From Pedobacter sp. (lineage in GTDB: Bacteria; Bacteroidota; Bacteroidia; Sphingobacteriales; Sphingobacteriaceae), in contig SEDG01000137.1 of the NCBI GenBank assembly GCA_004295885.1, forward strand, positions 1 to 6,615: a stretch of DNA of 6,615 nucleotides. Reading direction: 5' to 3'. The notes below the pieces were generated by a model. It ran no database searches, had not been told where the DNA came from, and saw nothing but the letters and a program-made list of their open reading frames with translations. A program made the position numbers and the translations under genes. Shown here piece by piece: positions 1-6,097 of this stretch (positions within the stretch are counted from its first letter, which is position 1; each line of letters opens with the position of its first letter).

Positions 1-243
1 TTAGGCAAGATTATTGGAACAGAATCTTACCGCTGGATAATTTTCACTTCGGCAAAAGGATTGGTAGATGGTTCTTCTTATCGTTTGCCTTCATGGGGAT
101 GTTATACAATGGATGGTCAAGATTTAGAGAAGGAAGGCGTTAAACCTGATATTTTTGTGAAAAATACTTTCGAAGATAGATTGGCAAATAGAGACCCACA
201 AATAGAGAGAGCTGTTGCCGAAATTTTGAAACAATTGAAATAA
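1..243 (+). CDS. S41-family (tricorn/CtpA-like) peptidase, C-terminal fragment
   Basis: The reading frame is open from base 1 to a TAA at 241-243, giving 80 residues of a protein whose N-terminus lies outside the window; the TTG at 61 is an internal codon, not the start. The fragment begins LGKIIGTESYRW and continues with LVDGSSYRLPSWG, then EKEGVKPDIFV and DPQIERAVAEILKQL. This order (a 'GK-IGT' strand, 'LVDGS-yr-P--G', 'GV-PDI-V', and 'DPQ-E-AV--L') is what I know from the C-terminal end of S41 serine peptidases of the tricorn/C-terminal processing type. They cut peptides or protein C-termini, usually in the periplasm or cytoplasm. The catalytic residues would lie upstream, so activity and exact subfamily cannot be judged. 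No partner gene is visible downstream; a palindromic repeat follows directly. Confidence 0.75.
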   Translation, partial: LGKIIGTESYRWIIFTSAKGLVDGSSYRLPSWGCYTMDGQDLEKEGVKPDIFVKNTFEDRLANRDPQIERAVAEILKQLK

Positions 244-252
244 AAAATACTT

Positions 253-337
253 CATTGCGAGCATCTGTTTTTCACAGGTCAAAGCAATCTCATTGCTGCT
301 AATGCGGAAAGGAGATTCCTTCGCTTTGCTCGCAATG
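253..337. repeat. Imperfect palindromic intergenic repeat (REP/MITE-like)
   Basis: The outer arms CATTGCGAGCA (253-263) and TGCTCGCAATG (327-337) are perfect 11-bp inverted repeats. An inner pair AATCTC (286-291) and GAGATT (312-317) encloses a 20-base loop. The unit starts 10 bases after the S41 stop codon. From memory, ATTGCGAG...GCAATCTC palindromes are scattered between genes in many Bacteroidota genomes, so this is probably a member of an interspersed repeat family. It could also fold in the RNA and protect or end the upstream transcript, but no T-run follows the right arm. No transposase is present. Confidence 0.6.
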
Positions 338-349
338 ACGTACTAGGCG

Positions 350-383
350 TTGATATACTAGATTGCCTAATATGATATCTTTG
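350..383 (+). promoter_or_regulatory. Candidate Bacteroidota-type promoter for the methyltransferase gene
   Basis: TATCTTTG at 376-383 matches the Bacteroidota -7 consensus TAnnTTTG exactly. A TTG at 350-352 lies 23 bases upstream, at the long end of the TTG-N(17-23)-TAnnTTTG spacing reported for Flavobacterium. Transcription would start near 390 and leave a leader of roughly 90 bases before the ATG at 482. The -7 box overlaps a small inverted repeat (ATCTTT 377-382, AAAGAT 389-394), which might be an operator or chance. Confidence 0.4.
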
Positions 384-481
384 ACTTTAAAGATGGTTAA
401 TCGTTGGAGTACTTAATTCAACTAATCATTTTTAACAGTTAACCTTTTTCCGTTTCTTTGAAGCTAGAATTAAAATTAAGA

Positions 482-1231
482 ATGAGTAATTTATTAACCG
501 ACAGGGGTTTTTGGGTAAAGTATTGGGAAAGTAAAACTGATTTGTCGGTTGTAATACCAGAAAATTATTTATTTCATCGCCAACTGGCGGATATTGTACA
601 AAAGCAAAAAGTAAAAACGGCTATAGAACTAGGCGGCTTCCCGGGTTATTATGCGGTTTTTCTAAAAAAATATTTGAAGCTTGATGTTACGCTGTTAGAT
701 TATTTTGTTCATCCACCAATTACGCAGCAATTGCTAAAAACGAATGATTTGGCTGCAGACGATATTCATATCATAGAAACAGATTTGTTTAAATACGAAC
801 CAGAACAACAATATGATTTAGTTTTAAGCTGCGGTTTGATTGAACATTTTAATGATACGGCAGATATTATAAATAGACATATTGCCTTTGTAAAACCTGG
901 CGGAACCTTATTTATCACTTTGCCAAATTTTAATGCGGTAAATGGCTGGTTCCAAAAGAACTTTGATAAGGATAATTACGATAAGCACAACATAAATTGC
1001 ATGAATCCAGCTTTGCTTGCTAACATTTGTAAGGATGCAGGATTAGAAGTTGTTCAATCGCGTTTTTTTGGTGGCTTTAGCGTTTGGTTGGAAAATGAAA
1101 AGCAAAAGTCAGCAGGAGTGAGGTTGCTTAAAAAATCAATATGGATTGCGGGAAAGGTGTTTTCAAGAATTTTCAGGTTCGATTCGAAGCAATTGTCTCC
1201 TTACATTATTTTGGAGGCAAGGAAAAGTTAA
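482..1231 (+). CDS. Class I SAM-dependent methyltransferase
   Basis: A 249-residue protein with the Rossmann-fold methyltransferase motifs in order: IELGGFPG (48-55) as the SAM-binding motif I, an acidic residue at the end of strand 2 (D73 in VTLLDY), YDLVLSCGLIEHF (111-123) as motif IV with the 'EH' common in UbiE/COQ5-like enzymes, and VKPGGTLFITLPNF (137-150) as the post-motif strand. No signal peptide or membrane segment is visible, so it should be cytosolic. The frame extends upstream to a TTG at 458, but I prefer the ATG at 482 because TTG is rarer and the added residues (LKLELKLR-type) look like non-coding run-in. Motif I is slightly unusual: the middle Gly of E-x-G-x-G-x-G is Phe53. 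The substrate is unknown; the convergent polysaccharide genes suggest a glycan or lipid-linked sugar. Its stop codon overlaps that of the opposing glycosyltransferase. Confidence 0.85.
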   Translation: MSNLLTDRGFWVKYWESKTDLSVVIPENYLFHRQLADIVQKQKVKTAIELGGFPGYYAVFLKKYLKLDVTLLDYFVHPPITQQLLKTNDLAADDIHIIETDLFKYEPEQQYDLVLSCGLIEHFNDTADIINRHIAFVKPGGTLFITLPNFNAVNGWFQKNFDKDNYDKHNINCMNPALLANICKDAGLEVVQSRFFGGFSVWLENEKQKSAGVRLLKKSIWIAGKVFSRIFRFDSKQLSPYIILEARKS

Positions 1232-1245
1232 TTCAACTTCTCTTT
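1219..1245. terminator. Possible two-way terminator hairpin over the convergent stop codons
   Basis: Bases 1219-1229 (AAGGAAAAGTT) can pair with 1235-1245 (AACTTCTCTTT) with one G-U wobble and one mismatch, leaving the 5-base loop AATTC. The left arm is A-rich and the right arm T-rich, the layout expected of a terminator that works in both directions. The shared TTAA holding both stop codons (1228-1231) sits at the top of the stem. A GC-richer 7-bp inverted repeat, GGCAAGG (1216-1222) and CCTTGCC (1261-1267), surrounds it and is an alternative fold. The stem is AT-rich, so its strength is uncertain. Confidence 0.35.
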
Positions 1246-2127
1246 TAAATACCTTTTAATCCTTGCCCAGAAACTTCCTTTTCTGTTGGCTAAAAAGTGC
1301 TTAATGGCTTGGTATGCTTTTTGGTTTTCTTGCAACACGGTTGGAAATTCCTTAATAGGTTGTGGGTTGATGATCACGTTGTAGATATCGCTCATTCCCG
1401 AATGAATGCCAGTACCATCGTGGCCAATATTATTAACTAAAGATTGAGAAGGGTTTAAGGTTAATCCTCCTTTTAAGAATATGGATGCATACCATCTAAT
1501 AGCCCATGAGTTATTCTTTCCGCTTTTAAAACCTTCCATCTGTTTCCAGAAATTCATGGTGTTTTCAATAGAGAAGGCATTTCTTTTTTTGGAATCAAAT
1601 TGGGCTAAAAGGGTATCAATATTTGGTTCGAAGTTTTGCCAAGCTCTTGCCCAAGTTGCCCAACCCCAACTGGTAGCGGCTCTGTAAAAAAAACTTTCTG
1701 GTAAGGTATTATCTTTCAGGGCGTACATGTAAGCCCCAATATGCATTACTTTTTCTTCATCGCGATAGCGATTTAAAGCCTCATTAAAATAGGTTAAAGT
1801 ATAAGGGGAAGATATCAAATCATCTTCAAAAACAATAACTTGACCATAGGTTGATGTTAATTTGTTAACTCCAGCAATAACCGAATTCGCCAGACCCATA
1901 TTAATTTTGCTTTCAATGATTTCTACAGACTTAAACCCATCAACATTTTTAATGAATTCTCTAACCTCTGCAACTTTACTTTCATCGGCTGTGCTTTTTG
2001 CTCCATCAGAAAAAATGAATAACCTGCTGTCTGCTGCCAGTTCGTTCTGTTTTAAAAACTTTAAGGTTCGTTCCGTATGTTGCGGTCGATTGTAGACAAA
2101 TAAAGCAATTGGCGCAAGTTTTTGCAT
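1228..2127 (-). CDS. GT-A fold glycosyltransferase (GT2/GNT-I-like)
   Basis: A 299-residue cytosolic protein with no membrane segment. It opens with the nucleotide-sugar binding strand PIALFVYNRPQHTERTL (6-22), then LFIFSDG (36-42), NMGLANSVIAGVN (76-88) and VIVFEDDL (97-104). The EDD at 101-103 is the DxD-type motif that binds the metal and the nucleotide sugar. A conserved SWGWATWARAW block (153-163) and NNIGHDGTGIH (232-242) follow; I know these from Bacteroidota sugar transferases in polysaccharide clusters. It probably transfers one sugar from a nucleotide donor to a growing lipid-linked glycan; donor and acceptor cannot be read from sequence. The ATG at 2127-2125 lies 14 bases after the stop of the methyltransferase gene, so the two are likely cotranscribed. 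It is the last gene of the minus-strand unit and converges on the plus-strand methyltransferase. Confidence 0.85.
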   Translation of the reverse strand: MQKLAPIALFVYNRPQHTERTLKFLKQNELAADSRLFIFSDGAKSTADESKVAEVREFIKNVDGFKSVEIIESKINMGLANSVIAGVNKLTSTYGQVIVFEDDLISSPYTLTYFNEALNRYRDEEKVMHIGAYMYALKDNTLPESFFYRAATSWGWATWARAWQNFEPNIDTLLAQFDSKKRNAFSIENTMNFWKQMEGFKSGKNNSWAIRWYASIFLKGGLTLNPSQSLVNNIGHDGTGIHSGMSDIYNVIINPQPIKEFPTVLQENQKAYQAIKHFLANRKGSFWARIKRYLKEKLN

Positions 2128-2141
2128 AATTTGCTAACGAT

Positions 2142-2789
2142 TTAAATACCCAAACAGTTATCTGTCTTGTAAAAAATAGAGGTGGCTTTGTTATAAAACA
2201 ATCCAGGAGATATCCCAGTAAATGGTAATTCCTTAAAGCCCTTTGCTGTTAAAAATGTTCTGGCTTCTTGATAAATTTCTCTTTCAGAATCATCTAAAAC
2301 TAAAACACCGCTGGGCGTTAACGCTTCAACACTGTTTTTGCTACAATTTACTCGGTCTCTACCATCCACAATAATCACATCGAATTTTTCGCCAAGCAGC
2401 GCAGCTTTTTTGCTGTATTCGCCGCCCTTTTCTAGGTGAGTAAAAATCATTTCGGCATTTGCTGCTTTTTCTTTTACAATTTTATTAAACCAAGCTTCGT
2501 CGTGCTCAACTGAAACTACTCTTTTAACTCTTTTAGCATAGAACAAGGTTGAGTTCCCAGAGCCATATTCAAAAATCGAAAGGTCTTTTGTTAATCTGGT
2601 TTTGATAAAATCGATGAAGGAGTAAGTTACCCATGGTAAAGGTTCTCCAGCTGCATCTACCGCTTGATGGGTATCAAAAGCTGTAAACCAGCCGATGGTA
2701 GCTAAATATCCTTTATGGCCATAAGATAATAAGGCATTAAGCCTTTTCGGCTTACTTACTAATGTTGCTAATGCTTTGAATGTACTCAA
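2142..2789 (-). CDS. Small SAM-dependent methyltransferase, polysaccharide-cluster type
   Basis: A 215-residue protein with a recognisable SAM-binding core: IFEYGSGNSTLFYA (72-85, the E-x-G-x-G motif I), VVSVEHDEAW (91-100, acidic end of strand 2), KFDVIIVDGRDR (135-146, motif IV) and GVLVLDDSER (161-170). This set resembles O-methyltransferase-like proteins found beside glycosyltransferases and is likely a sugar or lipid modification enzyme; the substrate is unknown. The start is an inferred TTG at 2789-2787: the frame has a TAA two codons upstream (2795-2793), and the next in-frame ATG lies past motif I at residue 114. The TTG overlaps the flippase TGA by three bases (reading TTGA), so translation is probably coupled to it. 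The rest of the N-terminal region is free of membrane segments. Confidence 0.8.
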   Translation of the reverse strand: MSTFKALATLVSKPKRLNALLSYGHKGYLATIGWFTAFDTHQAVDAAGEPLPWVTYSFIDFIKTRLTKDLSIFEYGSGNSTLFYAKRVKRVVSVEHDEAWFNKIVKEKAANAEMIFTHLEKGGEYSKKAALLGEKFDVIIVDGRDRVNCSKNSVEALTPSGVLVLDDSEREIYQEARTFLTAKGFKELPFTGISPGLFYNKATSIFYKTDNCLGI

Positions 2790-4108
2790 CGTTTAAATAT
2801 TTTTTGAAATGCAGAAACCAAAAATAGTGATTTTAACATCATTATTCCTTGTTGGCGTGTTTTAGAAACTAATAAAAGATAGAAGGTGGATGTAATGCAA
2901 GCAATTAATGTAGCAATAGATGCGCCAACCCCACCATACAACGGAATTAGCCATAAGTTAAGCAGAATGTTAATAATAGCTCCGGTTAAAGTTCTATAAA
3001 AAGAGATTTTTGTATAACCTTCTGCCAATAAATATTGAGAACTCGCAACGCCTAAAAAAACAAAAATGCCCGACCAAATATGGATAGCTAACATTTCACC
3101 GGCACCTTCAAATTTTGTGTCATAAATTAAGTGAATAATTTTATTGGCAAATAAGCTGATGAAAATGGCAACTGGCAAACTAATGAAAACCAATAAATCG
3201 TAAAGATTCTTTAAACGTTTCTGATAACGTTCTAAATCCGTTTTACGAGCATTAATGATTGCTGGAAAAACAGAAGAGATAATTGCTGTTGGAATAAAAA
3301 ACCATGCTTCACTTAAATTTGCTGCGGCGCCATAAATACCCACGGCTACGCTTCCAACTTGTTGTTTCAGCATTACTTGGTCTATTTTCATGTAAACCGT
3401 AACCATCACCGCAGACAATATCAAAGGAAAGGATTGTTGGAGTAATTTAATGCCTCTTGCTTTGTTAAAGGTCCAATTTAATATGCTAATGCCCTTATTT
3501 TGATAGGTGATGATTAAACCAGTTGCCAAAATGAGGGCATCAAATACCAATACCAGCACTAAATAAACTAACGGCAAACCCATCAAAACCACGGCAAACT
3601 TCAACCCTGTTGTAATAAATAAACAGCTATTTTGGACATGGACAACGTACTTTGATTGCACTTGAGATTGAAAATAGGCATCGATTACATTAAAGGATTT
3701 AAACACCGAGATAAAGGAAAGTAAGACAACAAAAAGAGTCAAGTTATCTCCTGGTGTGGCAGAGAAATAATGGAATATTAAATAAACACCAATTGTAATT
3801 GGAACTAAAGCACCATTGGTAATTAACCGTAGCCCCAAAGCCGTACCCAATATTTCATCACGTTTGTTGGGTTCATTTATTATTTCCCTGATTATAAAGG
3901 TGTCTAGCCCTAAAGCTCCTACCGCTCCAGTGATGGTAACTAATGCCAACGCAAAACTTAAATCACCAAATAATGCCGGACCTAGATAACGGGTAACAAC
4001 CAGTGAAGCTGCTAAGCCTAAAACCTTCCCGAACATTAACCAACCAGTATTTTTTAAGTACTTGTTTAATGCTTGTTCGTCAAAACCTTTTAGAAATGGT
4101 AGCTTCAT
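2786..4108 (-). CDS. Wzx-type polysaccharide flippase (MOP superfamily)
   Basis: A 440-residue integral membrane protein with about 12 hydrophobic segments, the usual size and topology for O-antigen/polysaccharide flippases. The N-terminus has the family hallmark: a first helix from about 21 to 39 followed by TRYLGPALFGDLSFA (39-53). The segments KSFNVIDAYFQSQ and MKIDQVMLKQQVGSVAVGIYGAA also match flippases of this group, as does a C-terminal VGASIATLIACI helix. Such proteins turn undecaprenyl-pyrophosphate-linked oligosaccharides from the cytosolic to the periplasmic face of the inner membrane. The ATG is 30 bases below the lipoprotein stop, and the stop overlaps the downstream methyltransferase start. 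No polymerase (Wzy) or length regulator is in the window, so it may belong to a dispersed or partial cluster. An exporter of a teichuronic-type or other lipid-linked glycan cannot be excluded. Confidence 0.9.
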   Translation of the reverse strand: MKLPFLKGFDEQALNKYLKNTGWLMFGKVLGLAASLVVTRYLGPALFGDLSFALALVTITGAVGALGLDTFIIREIINEPNKRDEILGTALGLRLITNGALVPITIGVYLIFHYFSATPGDNLTLFVVLLSFISVFKSFNVIDAYFQSQVQSKYVVHVQNSCLFITTGLKFAVVLMGLPLVYLVLVLVFDALILATGLIITYQNKGISILNWTFNKARGIKLLQQSFPLILSAVMVTVYMKIDQVMLKQQVGSVAVGIYGAAANLSEAWFFIPTAIISSVFPAIINARKTDLERYQKRLKNLYDLLVFISLPVAIFISLFANKIIHLIYDTKFEGAGEMLAIHIWSGIFVFLGVASSQYLLAEGYTKISFYRTLTGAIINILLNLWLIPLYGGVGASIATLIACITSTFYLLLVSKTRQQGIMMLKSLFLVSAFQKIFKR

Positions 4109-4138
4109 TAACGCAAAGATGTGAAAATAATTGAGGTA

Positions 4139-4735
4139 TTAGGTTAATGGAGCGCCAACAGCAATATCACATCTATGGTTTGGCTGTCCGTGGGCAGGAT
4201 TTAATCTTTGCCCTTTCTCATTCAATAAGGGAACTTGTGCCGTCGTTGTTCCAGGTGGTGTAACAGTAACTTTTGGGTTAGATGTACTAACAATTGCTGG
4301 AGCGGGTTTAGAATTTAATGGAGCACCAACAGCAATGTCGCATCTGTGATTCGGTTGTCCATGAGCAGGATTTAACTTTTCTCCCTTGGCATTTACGGTA
4401 GCTGTTTGGCTTACAGGAGTTGTGGTAACGGTAGCTGTAGGTTGTGGATTTGCAATCGGTGCCGTAATTGTGGTAGGTTGTACAGTTGGTGCCGTTGGTT
4501 TTGCTGCAGGAGAATTTAATGGAGCGCCAACAGCTATATCGCAACGGTGCCCTGGTTGCCCATGAGCGGGATTTAATGCTCCCGAAGTACCAACAGGATT
4601 TACAACAGGAGTTTTCATCCGCTGATTTAATGTGGCTAAATCTTCTGGTTTTGCTATATAGTTTTGGTTTGGTTCAGGTTTTTTGGTGTTGCAAGAGGCG
4701 AGCACAATTGCCAAGATGTAAAATAAACGTTTCAT
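4139..4735 (-). CDS. Putative lipoprotein with three His/Cys motif repeats; function unknown
   Basis: A 198-residue protein I cannot assign to a characterised family. It has a lipoprotein signal: charged MKR, hydrophobic LFYILAIVLA and the lipobox LASC with Cys15 as the lipidation site, so it should be anchored in the cell envelope. After a 38-residue lead, three near-identical 20-residue blocks occur at 54-73, 121-140 and 178-197 with consensus LNPAHGQPxHRCDIAVGAPL (x = Gly in the first, Asn in the others). They are separated by Pro/Thr/Ala-rich, probably disordered linkers (about 75-114 and 142-171). Each block holds two His, one Cys and one Asp (H58, H63, C65, D66 in the first), suggesting metal or cofactor binding or a redox Cys, but that is inference. 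From memory, and unchecked, similar HGQPGHRCDI(A/P)VGAPL tails occur in uncharacterised Bacteroidota proteins. The start is 5 bases after the DinB-like gene's stop. Confidence 0.8.
   Translation of the reverse strand: MKRLFYILAIVLASCNTKKPEPNQNYIAKPEDLATLNQRMKTPVVNPVGTSGALNPAHGQPGHRCDIAVGAPLNSPAAKPTAPTVQPTTITAPIANPQPTATVTTTPVSQTATVNAKGEKLNPAHGQPNHRCDIAVGAPLNSKPAPAIVSTSNPKVTVTPPGTTTAQVPLLNEKGQRLNPAHGQPNHRCDIAVGAPLT
4145..4204 (-). repeat. Motif repeat 3 of the lipoprotein gene
   Basis: This 60-base block encodes residues 178-197, ending one codon before the stop. Its protein sequence is identical to repeat 2, while the DNA differs at nine positions, all third codon positions. Confidence 0.9.
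4316..4375 (-). repeat. Motif repeat 2 of the lipoprotein gene
   Basis: This block encodes residues 121-140 and has the same protein sequence as repeat 3. Repeats 2 and 3 are both preceded by a short lead of the type 'x-x-K-G-(E/Q)-(K/R)' (NAKGEK, NEKGQR), so the copied unit may be slightly longer than 20 residues. Confidence 0.9.
4517..4576 (-). repeat. Motif repeat 1 of the lipoprotein gene
   Basis: This block encodes residues 54-73. It differs from repeat 2 at 11 bases but by only one residue (Gly62 in place of Asn129). The Arg codon uses a different codon family (CGT against AGA), again a silent change. Confidence 0.9.
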
Positions 4736-4740
4736 GTTGT

Positions 4741-5268
4741 TTATGCTTTTTGTTTTTTAAATCCCTTTTCTATTCTAATCAACTGTTTTAAATGGTGATT
4801 TAAGTGAATTTCGATAAACCTTAACCACTGGCCTGCATTTAAATAACCTAATCTCGGGTGTTTGGTCCTGATTTTTGGGTCTGCTTTTTTTATTTGAGGT
4901 AAAACTTGTACTAACTGTAACTCGAAATCTGTTATAAATTGTGCTGCCGCCATAAGGTTAATTTTTTTAACCCTGTCTGCCAGTCGTTTTGGTACTTTGT
5001 ATTTTTTTCCTGGCGGAAGAGCGCCAAAGAACAAAATCATTATTGTTGCGAACTGAGCAGGCTTTTTTTCTCCATCACCCTTTATGCAATTGTTTAAAGC
5101 TAATAAAGATAATAAACTAGAATCAAAGATGTGAGAATAGACTTCGCTATAACTCCAACCACCAGTTGAGGGGGTTAAAACAAAACCTGCTTCGCTTTTT
5201 AAAGCCAATTTAGCCTTGTAAGCGTTAACTATTTTGGTAATCGATTTATAAACACGAGATGTATTCAT
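4741..5268 (-). CDS. DinB-like four-helix bundle protein (DinB_2/YfiT type)
   Basis: A 175-residue soluble protein without a signal peptide. The features typical of DinB-like metal-binding bundles are visible: a GGWSYSEVYSHIFDSS stretch (36-51) with H46 on helix 2, and the C-terminal LNAGQWLRFIEIHLNHHLKQLIRIEK (143-168) with H155, H158 and H159 followed by Q162. The family uses one His from helix 2 and two from the last helix to hold a divalent metal. Members include thiol S-transferases such as BstA, and many have no known substrate, so only the fold is called. The ATG at 5268-5266 has an A/T-rich leader and no Shine-Dalgarno. It is the first gene of a tight minus-strand run: the lipoprotein starts 5 bases after its stop, and the flippase 30 bases after that. 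Confidence 0.75.
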   Translation of the reverse strand: MNTSRVYKSITKIVNAYKAKLALKSEAGFVLTPSTGGWSYSEVYSHIFDSSLLSLLALNNCIKGDGEKKPAQFATIMILFFGALPPGKKYKVPKRLADRVKKINLMAAAQFITDFELQLVQVLPQIKKADPKIRTKHPRLGYLNAGQWLRFIEIHLNHHLKQLIRIEKGFKKQKA

Positions 5269-5301
5269 TTAATAAAGTTATGCTTATGCCGTTAATTTGT
5301 A

Positions 5302-5378
5302 AATCTTTTTCAGATTGACAAAGTTTATTTGTTTGGCTTTTAAAACTTTTACAATCTAGGAAAAAAGATTGTCAAAGT
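5302..5378. repeat. Pair of similar hairpin/direct-repeat units between the DinB-like and nucleotidase genes
   Basis: AGATTGACAAAGT (5312-5324) and AGATTGTCAAAGT (5366-5378) match at 12 of 13 positions and are 54 bases apart, about five helical turns. Each is preceded by its own inverted partner: AATCT at 5302-5306, and ACAATCT at 5351-5357. The two units therefore look like copies of one 'inverted arm, spacer, AGATTGnCAAAGT' element, upstream of the DinB-like gene. They might be operator sites or a repeat remnant. Confidence 0.45.
5346..5377 (-). terminator. Possible weak terminator after the nucleotidase gene
   Basis: Bases 5346-5357 and 5366-5377 pair at 11 of 12 positions around an 8-base loop. 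On the minus strand this hairpin lies 16 bases after the nucleotidase stop and is followed by TTTTAAAA. The stem is AT-rich and the T-run short, so termination would be weak; the same bases are part of the repeated unit listed for this gap. Confidence 0.35.
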
Positions 5379-5392
5379 AGATTCGAGTTGTT

Positions 5393-6082
5393 TCAAAAAT
5401 GATTTAACAATTCTTCCAAATGAAAGATTTGCCATTCCACATCATCAGGTTTTTCTGCGTTTAACGGATTAAAAAAGATGGCTTTCAATCCGAAATCCTG
5501 TGCGCCACGAATGTCCGCTTCCAAGCTATCGCCGATCATAATGCTTTCTTCTTTAGTGGCCGATGCCTTTGCTAAAGCGTGTTCGAAAATGAGTCTGTTA
5601 GGCTTATTAACACCTACATCTTCAGATATGATTACATTGGTGAAATAAGGGTTTAAACCAGAAAGATGCATTTTAGTTAGGGTTGTTTCCTTAAATCCGT
5701 TAGAAATGATATGTAATTGATATTTCTTTTGAAGATAACCCAAAACCTTTTCAGCACCCGCAAATAAGTTGGTTTTGGTCGGACTAATTCGTACATAATC
5801 CTCTTCAAATTGATGTGGAACATGTTCTGGTTTGATGCCTAGCTCTAAAAATGTTTTCCTAAAACGCTCTTGCCTTAAATGCTCTTTTGTAATTTCTCCT
5901 AAATGATATTGTTGCCAAAGGCGATGATTATTCTCTGTATATCTTTCTATAAATTCAATGGCCGATTGCAAACCCAAAGTTTTTAATTGATAAACTTCAT
6001 AAAGTTCTAATAAAGTCTCTTGAGCATTGCGGTCAAAATCCCAAATGGTATGGTCAAGGTCGAAGAAAATATGTTTAGTCAT
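5393..6082 (-). CDS. yjjG: HAD-family pyrimidine 5'-nucleotidase, YjjG/YfnB type
   Basis: A 229-residue cytosolic protein, the usual length for the YjjG group. All four HAD motifs are present: FFDLDHTIWDFDRN (6-19) with nucleophile D8 and acid/base D10, IISNG (125-129) with S127, VNKPN (158-162) with K160, and MIGDSLEADIRGA (182-194) with D185 and D190 for Mg2+. The 'DHTIWDFDRN' form of motif I and the helical cap (about residues 20-105) are what separate YjjG-like enzymes from other HAD phosphatases. Characterised relatives dephosphorylate dUMP, dTMP and non-canonical pyrimidine monophosphates, acting as house-cleaning enzymes. The start is ATG with AT-rich DNA before it. The upp end lies about 460 bases upstream on the same strand, a related pathway, but a repeat-bearing gap separates them, so cotranscription is uncertain. 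Substrate specificity is inferred from the motif pattern. Confidence 0.85.
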   Translation of the reverse strand: MTKHIFFDLDHTIWDFDRNAQETLLELYEVYQLKTLGLQSAIEFIERYTENNHRLWQQYHLGEITKEHLRQERFRKTFLELGIKPEHVPHQFEEDYVRISPTKTNLFAGAEKVLGYLQKKYQLHIISNGFKETTLTKMHLSGLNPYFTNVIISEDVGVNKPNRLIFEHALAKASATKEESIMIGDSLEADIRGAQDFGLKAIFFNPLNAEKPDDVEWQIFHLEELLNHF

Positions 6083-6097
6083 TTTGTATTATAAACG

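Noticed and set aside
458..481. Upstream TTG start for the plus-strand methyltransferase (257 residues)
   Set aside because: The ATG at 482 is a stronger start, and the eight extra residues add no recognisable motif. A TTG start remains possible.
1481..1687. Plus-strand open frame of 68 codons
   Set aside because: It lies wholly inside the glycosyltransferase gene on the other strand and shows no domain; an antisense shadow.
1862..2095. Plus-strand open frame of 77 codons
   Set aside because: It is antisense to the N-terminal, motif-bearing half of the glycosyltransferase; no independent support.
4114..4121. Promoter just before the flippase gene (CATCTTTG on the minus strand)
   Set aside because: It has one mismatch to the -7 box, no upstream TTG at proper spacing, and lies too close to the ATG to leave room for a transcription start.
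4308..4544. Minus-strand open frame of 78 codons within the lipoprotein gene
   Set aside because: It is an out-of-frame reading of the repeats. The silent third-position changes between repeats support the lipoprotein frame instead.
4145..4576. CRISPR array or DNA tandem repeat
   Set aside because: The three 60-base blocks are in frame in one protein, spaced unevenly (171 and 201 bases start to start) and diverge only silently apart from one residue; they are protein repeats.
4486..4791. Plus-strand open frame of 101 codons
   Set aside because: It is antisense across the lipoprotein signal region and the end of the DinB-like gene, with no recognisable domain.
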